DNA of 7,699 bases from an uncultured Oscillospiraceae bacterium (GTDB lineage Bacteria; Bacillota; Clostridia; UBA1381), in the NCBI GenBank assembly GCA_946531785.1, contig CAMNAT010000086.1, positions 1 to 7,699 of the forward strand, in the 5' to 3' direction. Shown here piece after piece: positions 1 through 5,379 of the stretch; within the stretch, counting starts at the first letter, position 1; each line of letters starts with the position of its first letter. The notes beneath the pieces were generated by a model, which saw only the letters and a program-made list of their open reading frames with translations, made no database searches and had not been told where the DNA came from. Both the position numbers and the translations under genes were made by a program.

Positions 1-218
1 CTCTGCGGTGCTTTGTTTCCTGTGCCATCGGTTATAACTGTGATCTTGCTGCCCGGATCCCAAATGTCATATCCGTCATTTTCAAAGTCAAGGTTTGCAA
101 AATTGTCATACGCTGTAAACTCACCTGCGCCATCTGCCTGTACTACCGGAACCATCAGCCCGGCTGTCATTGTCAGCGCGGCAAATGCTGACAAGATCTT
201 TTTTGTTTGTGTCTTCAT
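1..218 (-). CDS. Secreted protein, N-terminal fragment (runs off the window)
   Basis: Only the first 72 codons are inside the window; the gene continues leftward beyond base 1. The start is set by an ATG with a good ribosome binding site, AAAGGAGA (226-233), 7 nt upstream. Residues 1-28 form a clear Sec signal peptide: a basic n-region (MKTQTKK), a hydrophobic core, and a V-Q-A site that predicts cleavage before Asp29. No lipobox Cys is visible, so the product is probably released or anchored by a later domain. The mature start reads like the first strand of a jelly-roll (concanavalin or carbohydrate-binding) domain: an NLDFEND segment, then an IWDPGS segment and a DGTGNKA segment. The pattern of Asp-Phe-Glu, Trp and then DGTGNK is common in secreted glycoside hydrolases, polysaccharide lyases and their accessory modules. 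Its place behind a sugar transporter fits an enzyme that supplies the transported sugar, but the catalytic part is not visible, so the specific function is unknown. Confidence 0.8.
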   Translation of the reverse strand, partial: MKTQTKKILSAFAALTMTAGLMVPVVQADGAGEFTAYDNFANLDFENDGYDIWDPGSKITVITDGTGNKAPQ

Positions 219-236
219 ATTTCTGTCTCCTTTCAA

Positions 237-256
237 AATATAAACATGTTTTTATT
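237..256. promoter_or_regulatory. AT-rich palindrome in the leader of the secreted-protein gene
   Basis: The core AAACATGTTT (242-251) is a perfect 10-bp palindrome. Symmetry extends to 237-256 with one mismatched pair (241/252). It lies between the candidate -10 and the ribosome binding site of the gene starting at 218, where a bound repressor could block transcription. AT-rich DNA gives palindromes by chance fairly often, so this is only a candidate operator. Confidence 0.25.
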
Positions 257-266
257 ATAAAAGATT

Positions 267-295
267 ATTATAGAATTAAAATCTCCCGATTCCAC
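267..295 (-). promoter_or_regulatory. Candidate promoter for the secreted-protein gene
   Basis: On the minus strand a perfect -10 TATAAT (267-272) lies 17 bp from a weak -35, GTGGAA (290-295, 3 of 6 consensus bases). Transcription would start near base 260 and give a leader of about 40 nt. A second TATAAT (254-259) has no good -35. A perfect -10 with a poor -35 is typical of activator-dependent promoters. It suggests the gene at 1-218 is transcribed separately from the permeases, although read-through is not excluded. Confidence 0.35.
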
Positions 296-367
296 ACATC
301 ATCTCCTTCATAATTCCCGGTCGTTCAACTCCCTTAAGAGGTTATACGACAATGTTTTTTATATACA

Positions 368-404
368 GTGCGGCACAGCCGCGTGGTCCGCAAAGTCCGC
401 GCAC
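368..404. other. GC-rich, structure-prone stretch after the last permease
   Basis: The 206-bp gap between the permease stop (425) and the secreted-protein start (218) contains this GC-rich block. It holds a 5-bp hairpin, GCGGC-ACA-GCCGC (370-382), and outer arms GTGCG/CGCAC (368-372 and 400-404). On the minus strand it is followed by an A-rich rather than a U-rich tract, so it is not a standard intrinsic terminator for the operon. It could be a weak or factor-dependent stop, or protect the 3' end. The rest of the gap is AT-rich and carries the candidate promoter and palindrome listed separately. Confidence 0.25.
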
Positions 405-424
405 ATCTGCCGCCTTTATACACA

Positions 425-1318
425 TCAGCCCTTGACTCCGCCTATATTTATTCCGCCCATTATCTTCTTCTGGAAGATCGCGAAAAGCACCGCCGGCGGA
501 ACGCACGCAAAGGTGAGTCCCATCATGTATGTATTCATCTTGATCTGCGGCTTGCTCTTCAATAGGAATATCCTTACCGGCAGCGTCTGCAGCTTTACAT
601 CGTTAAGCACCAGATACGGCCAGAAGAATTCGCTCCACGCGCCGTTTATGCAGGTTATCGCCACAAATGCGATGATCGGAACGCTGAGCGGCACCATGAT
701 GCTTGAAAAGATCCTGATGTTGTTGCAGCCGTCCAGCCTTGCCGCCTCGACAAGCGCCATAGAAACAGAATCAAAATGATTCTTGAACAGCATAATGTTA
801 AATGAGTTCGCCGCCGCCATGAGCCACAGCGGCAGATATGAATTCATCATGTTGACATGGATCACCGGAAAATCGATGAACTCCATAAACAGCGGCACCA
901 TTCTTACATGGCTCGGCATCATCATTGTCCAGACAACGATGACAAATATAGTCTTTGCGCCCTTGGGCTTCAGTCTTGACAGCACATATCCGCCCAGACC
1001 GCAGATCACGAGCGTAAATGCCACATTGCCGAGCGATACGATCAGAGTCGATATTATATTCGGTCCGAACTGCAGAGCCTGCCATGCGTCGTATATGCTG
1101 ATGAGGCTGAACTGCTTCGGGAAGAAGGTCGTCGGCACCGCATATATCTCCTGCGAGCCCTTGAAGCCGAAGAGGACTGCCCATATCGTCGGGATAACGC
1201 TGCAAAGAGCGATCAATACCAGTATCCCGAACAAGACCCAATACAGGATCTTATATCTCAGCGACTTAAGATCGGTCGCCGCAAGAATACTTGTTTCCTT
1301 AGTATGAAACCTTTTCAT
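425..1318 (-). CDS. CUT1-family ABC sugar transporter permease, MalG/UgpE/YesQ type
   Basis: Inner half of a membrane channel that imports a sugar or oligosaccharide from a solute-binding lipoprotein. The 297-residue product has about six hydrophobic segments (roughly residues 24-49, 84-112, 122-147, 157-177, 211-231 and 267-284). The cytoplasmic EAA loop that docks the ATPase is clear: EAARLDG at 191-197 with the conserved Pro at 210. The usual Ala after DG is Cys198 here. The C-terminus, ending GGVKG, is characteristic of MalG-like subunits. The start codon has a GGAGG site (1326-1330) 7 nt upstream and lies 14 nt after the stop of the partner permease gene, so the two are co-transcribed and probably translationally coupled. 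The family is secure; the substrate cannot be read from the sequence. Confidence 0.95.
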   Translation of the reverse strand: MKRFHTKETSILAATDLKSLRYKILYWVLFGILVLIALCSVIPTIWAVLFGFKGSQEIYAVPTTFFPKQFSLISIYDAWQALQFGPNIISTLIVSLGNVAFTLVICGLGGYVLSRLKPKGAKTIFVIVVWTMMMPSHVRMVPLFMEFIDFPVIHVNMMNSYLPLWLMAAANSFNIMLFKNHFDSVSMALVEAARLDGCNNIRIFSSIMVPLSVPIIAFVAITCINGAWSEFFWPYLVLNDVKLQTLPVRIFLLKSKPQIKMNTYMMGLTFACVPPAVLFAIFQKKIMGGINIGGVKG

Positions 1319-1332
1319 TTTATATCCTCCAA

Positions 1333-2232
1333 TCAGGTGTTGTCCTCTACCTTCTTATTAAGAACAAAATAGAAGCAGGTGAATATGATCAGTATCCCGA
1401 ACATAACACCGCCGAGCGCAAGCGCCTGTCCCGTTCTGCCGGTAACAAATCCGTATTGATAGAGCTGATAGCCAAGAGAGGTTGACGCGCCGTTCGGCCC
1501 GCCGCTCGTCATTGCCATCGGCTGCTCCATTACCTGGAACACCGCTATTATCTGCCTTATGAAGCACAGCAGCATTATTCCCGAAAGCCTTGGGAAGGTG
1601 ACATAGCGTATCCTCTGCATTACCGACGCGCCGTCAAGTATCGCCGCCTCATAGAGCGAGGGATCTATCCCCTGCAGCGCCGCATAATACAGCAGCATGG
1701 CACCGCCGAGATCTTTCCAGGTCATTGAAATGGTTATGAACAGTATAGTAAATTTACCGTCATTGAGCCACTGAAACGGTCCCAGGCCCACCTTTGCAAG
1801 AAGCATATTCAGCAGGCCCGCGCCATCGGGGTAGTATATGAAATACCATATCAGATATCCGACGATAGCCGGTATGATGGTAGGCAGATAGATCGTTATC
1901 TTGAAGCCATTCCTGAAATGCACCATTTCGTTTATCATCATCGCGATAAACAGCGGCGGTAAAAATCCTACGACCAGCGACCACAGAACATACTGTACGG
2001 TGTTCCACAAAACCGTCAGAAACTGCGGCTCGGTAACCACCTCTACATAGTTTTGCAAGCCTGCGAACTCGACCGGGGTATATGCGTTCATTTTGAACAA
2101 CGACCATATAAAGCCCTCTACCTGCGGTCTCCATATCATAAAATATAAAACCACGACCATCGGCAGCATCAACGCCCAGCCGCCGGCGTTCTTTTTGAAA
2201 AAGCTTGTTATTTTTCCGCGTCGCTTATTCAT
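1333..2232 (-). CDS. CUT1-family ABC sugar transporter permease, MalF/UgpA/YesP type
   Basis: Partner of the downstream permease; together they form the transmembrane channel of a sugar importer. The protein has 299 residues, usual for UgpA-like subunits, with a short basic N-terminus and about six membrane segments (first near 18-34, last near 272-291). The ATPase-docking EAA loop is EAAILDG at 195-201 with Pro214. The segment TSGGPNGAST (242-251) followed by GYQLYQYGF and a later GQALALG matches the conserved end of MalF/UgpA proteins. An AAGGAGG ribosome binding site (2238-2244) sits 5 nt before the ATG. The gene follows the second binding-protein gene after 60 bp containing a strong stem-loop, and precedes the second permease by 14 bp. 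No ATPase gene is present. Confidence 0.95.
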   Translation of the reverse strand: MNKRRGKITSFFKKNAGGWALMLPMVVVLYFMIWRPQVEGFIWSLFKMNAYTPVEFAGLQNYVEVVTEPQFLTVLWNTVQYVLWSLVVGFLPPLFIAMMINEMVHFRNGFKITIYLPTIIPAIVGYLIWYFIYYPDGAGLLNMLLAKVGLGPFQWLNDGKFTILFITISMTWKDLGGAMLLYYAALQGIDPSLYEAAILDGASVMQRIRYVTFPRLSGIMLLCFIRQIIAVFQVMEQPMAMTSGGPNGASTSLGYQLYQYGFVTGRTGQALALGGVMFGILIIFTCFYFVLNKKVEDNT

Positions 2233-2256
2233 TATATCCTCCTTGTGGCACTTTTC

Positions 2257-2281
2257 GGCAGAGGGAGCGGATCCCCCTGCC
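2257..2281 (-). other. Intercistronic stem-loop between binding-protein and permease genes
   Basis: Read as minus-strand RNA, 2281 to 2257 folds into a 10-bp stem with a 5-nt loop (UCCGC, 2267-2271). The arms are GGCAGGGGGA and UCCCUCUGCC. One pair is G-U in this RNA but would be A-C in the opposite RNA, consistent with function in the operon transcript. No U-run follows, so it is not a complete intrinsic terminator. It lies just after the binding-protein stop codon and before the permease ribosome binding site. This is the typical position of elements that protect the upstream mRNA and keep binding protein in excess over permease. Confidence 0.6.
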
Positions 2282-2292
2282 TGCTATTTCCG

Positions 2293-3681
2293 TCAATTCT
2301 GCTTGTCCAGATAATTCTTCTGGAAGCTCTCGTTTGCCTGAGCGATCAGCTTCGCAGGATCGGCATCCTTGTTTGTCAATACCTCCTGTATGCAGCCGTC
2401 AAGCAGCGCGTACAGATCCTGTGCACAAACCGGCTCCTCCGGCTGTATCTCTATGCTCGGATCGTTCACAGCTTCATTATAAAGCTTTACATGGTTCGGA
2501 TCGGCATTTGCATTGTCATCGATGAGCTTGTGCTCATACTTAACTACCTCCGAATCGCTCTTCCATACCTGCATGGACTTGATACCGATATGTCTGCCCT
2601 CTTCTATCTGCTGAGCAAGGTCTGCATCCTTTGCCTTCTTGGCATCATCTGTGAGCAGATAGGTCTTGCCGGTGAAGTCGAGCCACTTCAGCGCCGCCTC
2701 TACCTGAGCATCGGACGCATTGTTAGCGATGCAGAACATCGAGCCGCCAAGAAGCGTTACATGCCTTTTCGGCCCTGCCGGGATCGCGAGCATGCCGAGC
2801 TTGTTGTTATCAAACTCATACTTGTGGATGTTTCTCGGAATATCGCCTGCGGAAATAACTATACCCACCTGCTCCGTTCCGAAGGTCTTGAAATACTCTT
2901 CATAGTTGATAAGGGTATTTGACGGAAGAACATCATACTTCCACTTGAGATCCTTTATGTACTGGAGCGCCGCGACTGCTTCGGGAGTGTCAAATGTAGC
3001 CTTCCATTTTCCGTCGGGCTGCTCCTCCATGAAGTCAACTCCGTATGACCATGCGATCGGAGTGAACAGCCAGCCGCCTACATTGCTCGCTGTCGGCACC
3101 GCCATGCCGGGCTTTCCCGTAGCCGCCTTGATCTTTACCGCGAAGTCGGCTACCTCGTCCCAGGTCTTGGGCTGCATCGGAGTTCCGTCCGCATTCATAA
3201 GACCCGCCTTCTCAAACATTTCCACATTGCACGCAAGTCCGAGCACATATGCTACCTCCGGGATGGCGTACATTTTTCCGCCCTTTGAGATCGTATCAAG
3301 GATTATCGGGTTGATATTATCAAAATAACCCTTTTTCTTTGCGATCTCGGTAAGATCCTTTGAATAGCCGCCCTTCATGATCTTATCAGCCTCGGTATAG
3401 TGAGCCTTATAAAGATTAGGAAGAGTTCCCGCTACTGCCTTCGGATAGAAGGTCTGCACATCGAAGATCCATGTGTCGCCCTCGATCGTGATATCCGGGT
3501 TCTGCTGCTCAAAGCCCAACTTCTGGTTCGTCTTGTTGGTCAACTCAGCCCCCTGCTCTGCCGGCCACTCACCCACCGTGAGCTTTGTCTTTCCGTTGCT
3601 GTTGCCCGCTCCCGAGCCGCAGCCCGCACAAACACCGAGTGCGATAGCTGCCGCCGAAGCGAGACTGATCATTTTTTTCAT
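2293..3681 (-). CDS. Extracellular solute-binding lipoprotein (sugar ABC importer), second copy
   Basis: Captures a sugar outside the membrane and delivers it to the permease pair encoded downstream. The 462-residue product starts with a lipoprotein signal: basic MKK, a hydrophobic core and Cys21 as the likely lipidated residue, in the context VCAGC. Cys at -3 is unusual for a lipobox, where Leu is common. A Gly/Ser/Asn-rich tether follows. The body is of the CUT1 SBP_bac_1/8 type, with a typical GGWLFTPIAW segment (202-211), the conserved GKWKATFDTPE region (224-234) and a C-terminal EEPVC-QDLY-GCI motif with Cys419 and Cys430. The ribosome binding site AAAGGAGG (3691-3698) ends 9 nt before the ATG. 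It is closely related to the protein encoded just upstream: about 60 of 110 residues match by hand count over residues 140-250, without gaps. The neighbouring stem-loops suggest it may be the abundant binding protein of the system. Confidence 0.93.
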   Translation of the reverse strand: MKKMISLASAAAIALGVCAGCGSGAGNSNGKTKLTVGEWPAEQGAELTNKTNQKLGFEQQNPDITIEGDTWIFDVQTFYPKAVAGTLPNLYKAHYTEADKIMKGGYSKDLTEIAKKKGYFDNINPIILDTISKGGKMYAIPEVAYVLGLACNVEMFEKAGLMNADGTPMQPKTWDEVADFAVKIKAATGKPGMAVPTASNVGGWLFTPIAWSYGVDFMEEQPDGKWKATFDTPEAVAALQYIKDLKWKYDVLPSNTLINYEEYFKTFGTEQVGIVISAGDIPRNIHKYEFDNNKLGMLAIPAGPKRHVTLLGGSMFCIANNASDAQVEAALKWLDFTGKTYLLTDDAKKAKDADLAQQIEEGRHIGIKSMQVWKSDSEVVKYEHKLIDDNANADPNHVKLYNEAVNDPSIEIQPEEPVCAQDLYALLDGCIQEVLTNKDADPAKLIAQANESFQKNYLDKQN

Positions 3682-3711
3682 AAAATATGTCCTCCTTTGG
3701 TTTATTATATT

Positions 3712-3741
3712 TTATACCATGCTCCTCATGGTAATTAACAT
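3712..3741 (-). other. Possible 9-codon leader ORF between the two binding-protein genes
   Basis: The upstream binding-protein gene ends in TAATG on the minus strand, so its stop codon overlaps an ATG by one base. That ATG opens a 9-codon frame (MLITMRSMV) that runs through the stem-loop at 3715-3733 and stops at 3714-3712. No ribosome binding site of its own is seen, so translation would depend on re-initiating ribosomes, which would melt the hairpin. This may be chance. Confidence 0.15.
3715..3733 (-). other. Perfect stem-loop between the two binding-protein genes
   Basis: Minus-strand RNA reads UACCAUG-AGGAG-CAUGGUA, a perfect 7-bp stem with a 5-nt loop. It lies in the 59-bp gap, 7 nt after the first binding-protein stop codon and about 34 nt before the next ATG. 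No U-tract follows, so it is not a standard terminator. The loop sequence AGGAG resembles a ribosome binding site. Likely roles are mRNA stabilisation or separating expression of the two genes; because it is symmetric in DNA, a protein-binding site is also possible. Confidence 0.45.
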
Positions 3742-5126
3742 TAATTGATCTTGTCGAGGTATTCACTCTGGAACTCCAGCGATGCCGCATGTATCAGCGC
3801 CGCAGGATCGGCGTTCCTGTCGTTTAACACCTTCTCTATACATCCCGTCAGTATCCGATACAGATCCTGACAGCATACAGGCTCCTCAAGCCTTATTTCA
3901 ATATCGTCTGACTTTAAGCTCCGGTTATAATCCTCATAAAGCTCTTTATCGACATTCGCATATTTTTCTGTCAGCTCTCTGCGGAATTCGGTTTCCGCCG
4001 CGCCCTGCCAGATATCTGCTGTCTTTATCCCGACAAACTGATTGTTTTCTACTTTATTTATAAAATTCTGCTCAATATGCGCCTTGAGTTTATCGTCAAG
4101 CTCGCGTTTAGGAAGCACAGTCTCCTCCATAAAACGGAATGCCGCATCGAGCTGCTCGTCGGTTGCGGAATTGTTTATGCTCTGGATGTTGCCGCCCATG
4201 AGCGCGACATTTCCCGCCTTACCTGCCGGCATCGCAAATGCTCCGATATTTTCCTTTTTTATCCCGTAGTCGGCTATCATATCATTTATGCTGCCGAACG
4301 GGTCATCAATGAGCATCGCGCACTGTCCTGCCGAAAGCAGAGCCAGCGACTGCTTCTGATTTGTAAAGGGATTTGCGGGAAGTATATCGTGCTCCCACTT
4401 AAGATCCTTTATCCACTGTAACGCCTCCGCACATTCCGGAGTGTCAAATGAAGCTTTCCACTTTCCTGCTTCATCCTTTTCAATGAACTTTACACCAAAC
4501 TCCCATGCTATATTGGTAAATATCCATCCGCCGGTATTGCCGTCTGCGGGTATGAGAAACCCGTCAACTCCGGTTGCATCCTTGATACGTTTTGCGATCC
4601 CGACTACCTCGTCTAAGGTCTTTGGGAACTCATAGCTGCCGTCAGCGCGCTGAAGCCCGGCTTTTCTGAACAGCTCGGCGTTAAATATCATACCCAGCAC
4701 ATACGCCTTTGACGGTACCGCATAGATCCTTCCGTCCTTTGAGATCAGATCTCTTATCTTATTATTCAGAAGTTCGTCATATCCATTCTTTGTAAAATAC
4801 TCAGTTATGTCCGTACCATACCCGGAATTCTTGATCCTTTCTATATCGGTAAAATATGCTTCATATATGGTGGGCAGCTGACCTATGGCAGCCTTCATCA
4901 TAAACGCCTCAACATCATACTGCCAGTCATTGATCTCTATATCATATTTATCCGTTCCGTATTTTTCATAAAAATAACTCGGATCCTTTATCTCAAGATC
5001 ATCCTTTGTGTCTACCCACGTACTTACAGATATTGACACGCGTTCTCCATTTGATGCCGCACATCCGGAAAGGATAGCCGCAATCATGACCGGTATCATA
5101 ATACTTCTGATTTTTATAACTTTCAT
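3741..5126 (-). CDS. Extracellular solute-binding lipoprotein (sugar ABC importer), first copy
   Basis: First gene of the transporter operon and a paralogue of the next gene. With the ATG at 5126 the product has 461 residues. The signal peptide ends in a good lipobox, L-S-G-C, with Cys22 the predicted lipid anchor. The body matches CUT1 solute-binding proteins: GGWIFTNIAW (199-208), GKWKASFDTPE (221-231) and a C-terminal EEPVCCQDLY-GCI motif with Cys418, Cys419 and Cys429. Most differences from the second copy are in the N-terminal lobe and in the region after about residue 335, which may change ligand choice. By eye its third codon positions are more A/T-rich than in the second copy, hinting at lower expression. 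It is the gene nearest the divergent sensor-regulator, so it could feed that sensor, bind a different sugar, or be a redundant duplicate. The family is secure; the individual role is inference. Confidence 0.92.
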   Translation of the reverse strand: MKVIKIRSIMIPVMIAAILSGCAASNGERVSISVSTWVDTKDDLEIKDPSYFYEKYGTDKYDIEINDWQYDVEAFMMKAAIGQLPTIYEAYFTDIERIKNSGYGTDITEYFTKNGYDELLNNKIRDLISKDGRIYAVPSKAYVLGMIFNAELFRKAGLQRADGSYEFPKTLDEVVGIAKRIKDATGVDGFLIPADGNTGGWIFTNIAWEFGVKFIEKDEAGKWKASFDTPECAEALQWIKDLKWEHDILPANPFTNQKQSLALLSAGQCAMLIDDPFGSINDMIADYGIKKENIGAFAMPAGKAGNVALMGGNIQSINNSATDEQLDAAFRFMEETVLPKRELDDKLKAHIEQNFINKVENNQFVGIKTADIWQGAAETEFRRELTEKYANVDKELYEDYNRSLKSDDIEIRLEEPVCCQDLYRILTGCIEKVLNDRNADPAALIHAASLEFQSEYLDKIN

Positions 5127-5133
5127 CATATCC

Positions 5134-5139
5134 ACCTCC
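5134..5139 (-). promoter_or_regulatory. Ribosome binding site that decides the start of the first binding protein
   Basis: The minus strand reads GGAGGT followed by GGATATGATG. A GTG at 5135 is in frame but overlaps this GGAGGT, so it cannot be the start. The two adjacent ATG codons (5129 and 5126) are 4 and 7 nt downstream of the GGAGGT. The second has the more usual spacing and was chosen; the first is not excluded and would add one Met. Confidence 0.8.
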
Positions 5140-5167
5140 GATGCCGTTTTATCTTTTGTCTGATTCC

Positions 5168-5196
5168 ATTATACCCGCTCAGAATACCGCTTTCAA
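5168..5196 (-). promoter_or_regulatory. Promoter of the transporter operon
   Basis: On the minus strand -35 TTGAAA (5191-5196), a 17-bp spacer and -10 TATAAT (5168-5173) form a near-consensus sigma-A promoter. Transcription should begin near 5161, giving a leader of about 35 nt before the first binding-protein gene. Such a strong core promoter would be expected to need repression as well as activation. Candidate sites for both lie next to it. Confidence 0.85.
5181..5196 (-). promoter_or_regulatory. cre-like sequence (possible CcpA site) over the operon -35
   Basis: The minus strand reads TTGAAAGCGGTATTCT. It matches the catabolite-responsive-element consensus TGWAANCGNTNWCA at nine of eleven defined positions, failing in the last two, where the expected C is one base late. 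Overlap with the -35 and spacer would suit carbon catabolite repression. The match is imperfect and partly forced by the -35 hexamer, so confidence is modest. Confidence 0.35.
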
Positions 5197-5198
5197 CC

Positions 5199-5211
5199 GG
5201 CAATGATTGCC
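5199..5211. promoter_or_regulatory. Perfect 13-bp palindrome next to the operon -35
   Basis: GGCAAT-G-ATTGCC is a perfect odd-length palindrome that ends 2 bp upstream of the transporter -35 (5191-5196). Its position and symmetry suggest the site of a dimeric regulator. It does not match the cre consensus or the adjacent TGTTACA repeats. The binding protein is unknown. Confidence 0.45.
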
Positions 5212-5214
5212 TCT

Positions 5215-5250
5215 TGTTACACTTTTTCGACATATTGTGTTACAATTTTT
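5215..5250. promoter_or_regulatory. Direct repeats, candidate AraC-type operator
   Basis: Two copies of TGTTACA[C/A]TTTTT occupy 5215-5227 and 5238-5250, matching at 12 of 13 positions with a 23-bp period. They lie about 54-90 bp upstream of the predicted operon start. AraC-family proteins carry two helix-turn-helix units and often bind direct repeats about two helical turns apart, so these are the best candidate sites for the divergent regulator. The same stretch also forms a spaced inverted pair, TTGTTACAC and GTGTTACAA, with one mismatch, so dimer binding in that form is an alternative. Confidence 0.55.
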
Positions 5251-5287
5251 GAATGTGTAGCATATTCTGCATTGCTTCAGCCTGTTC

Positions 5288-5316
5288 TTGACTAAGTATG
5301 AAATGCGTGATATAAT
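5288..5316 (+). promoter_or_regulatory. Promoter of the AraC-family regulator
   Basis: TTGACT (5288-5293), a 17-bp spacer and a perfect TATAAT (5311-5316) form a near-consensus sigma-A promoter. Transcription should start near 5323 and give a leader of about 57 nt. The regulator is probably made constitutively or autoregulated. Confidence 0.88.
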
Positions 5317-5338
5317 TTAAACTAAGAAAACATATTTG

Positions 5339-5345
5339 TGTAACA
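5339..5345 (-). promoter_or_regulatory. Inverted third copy of the TGTTACA core
   Basis: TGTAACA on the plus strand is the inverse of the 7-bp core seen in the two upstream direct repeats. It falls in the regulator's 5' leader, about 16 nt after the predicted start of transcription, where a bound protein could repress the regulator's own gene. A second parallel is CATATT(T)GTGT, found at both 5231-5240 and 5331-5341. As a 7-mer it could be chance. Confidence 0.35.
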
Positions 5346-5367
5346 CTATCATGTTATGCAACCGTGC

Positions 5368-5373
5368 AGGAGG
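5368..5373 (+). promoter_or_regulatory. Ribosome binding site that sets the regulator start
   Basis: AGGAGG lies 6 nt before the ATG at 5380. The in-frame ATG at 5356 would place this element inside the coding region and has no ribosome binding site of its own, so 5380 is the supported start. Confidence 0.85.
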
Positions 5374-5379
5374 AAAAAT

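Noticed and set aside
286..321. An 11-codon frame (MKEMMCGIGRF) on the minus strand in the gap before the secreted-protein gene
   Set aside because: No ribosome binding site at a usable distance, and nothing suggests a leader peptide with regulatory codons.
370..382. GC hairpin as intrinsic terminator of the transporter operon
   Set aside because: The stem is only 5 bp and is followed on the transcribed strand by A-rich rather than U-rich sequence.
783..1307. A long open frame on the plus strand (174 codons) opposite the permease
   Set aside because: It lies entirely antisense to a well-supported permease gene, has no ribosome binding site and shows no family motif. It is an antisense shadow.
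3682..3740. A separate promoter for the second binding-protein gene
   Set aside because: A TATAAT-like sequence is present on the minus strand, but no acceptable -35 lies 16-18 bp upstream and the stem-loop occupies that position.
5127..5135. GTG at 5135 as start of the first binding protein
   Set aside because: The GTG overlaps the GGAGGT ribosome binding site, so one of the ATG codons just downstream must be the start.
5294..5312. A cre-like TGAAATGCG in the regulator promoter spacer
   Set aside because: The central CG is one base out of register and the right half does not match.
5356..5379. ATG at 5356 as start of the regulator
   Set aside because: It would translate through the AGGAGG element that is ideally placed for the ATG at 5380, and has no ribosome binding site of its own.
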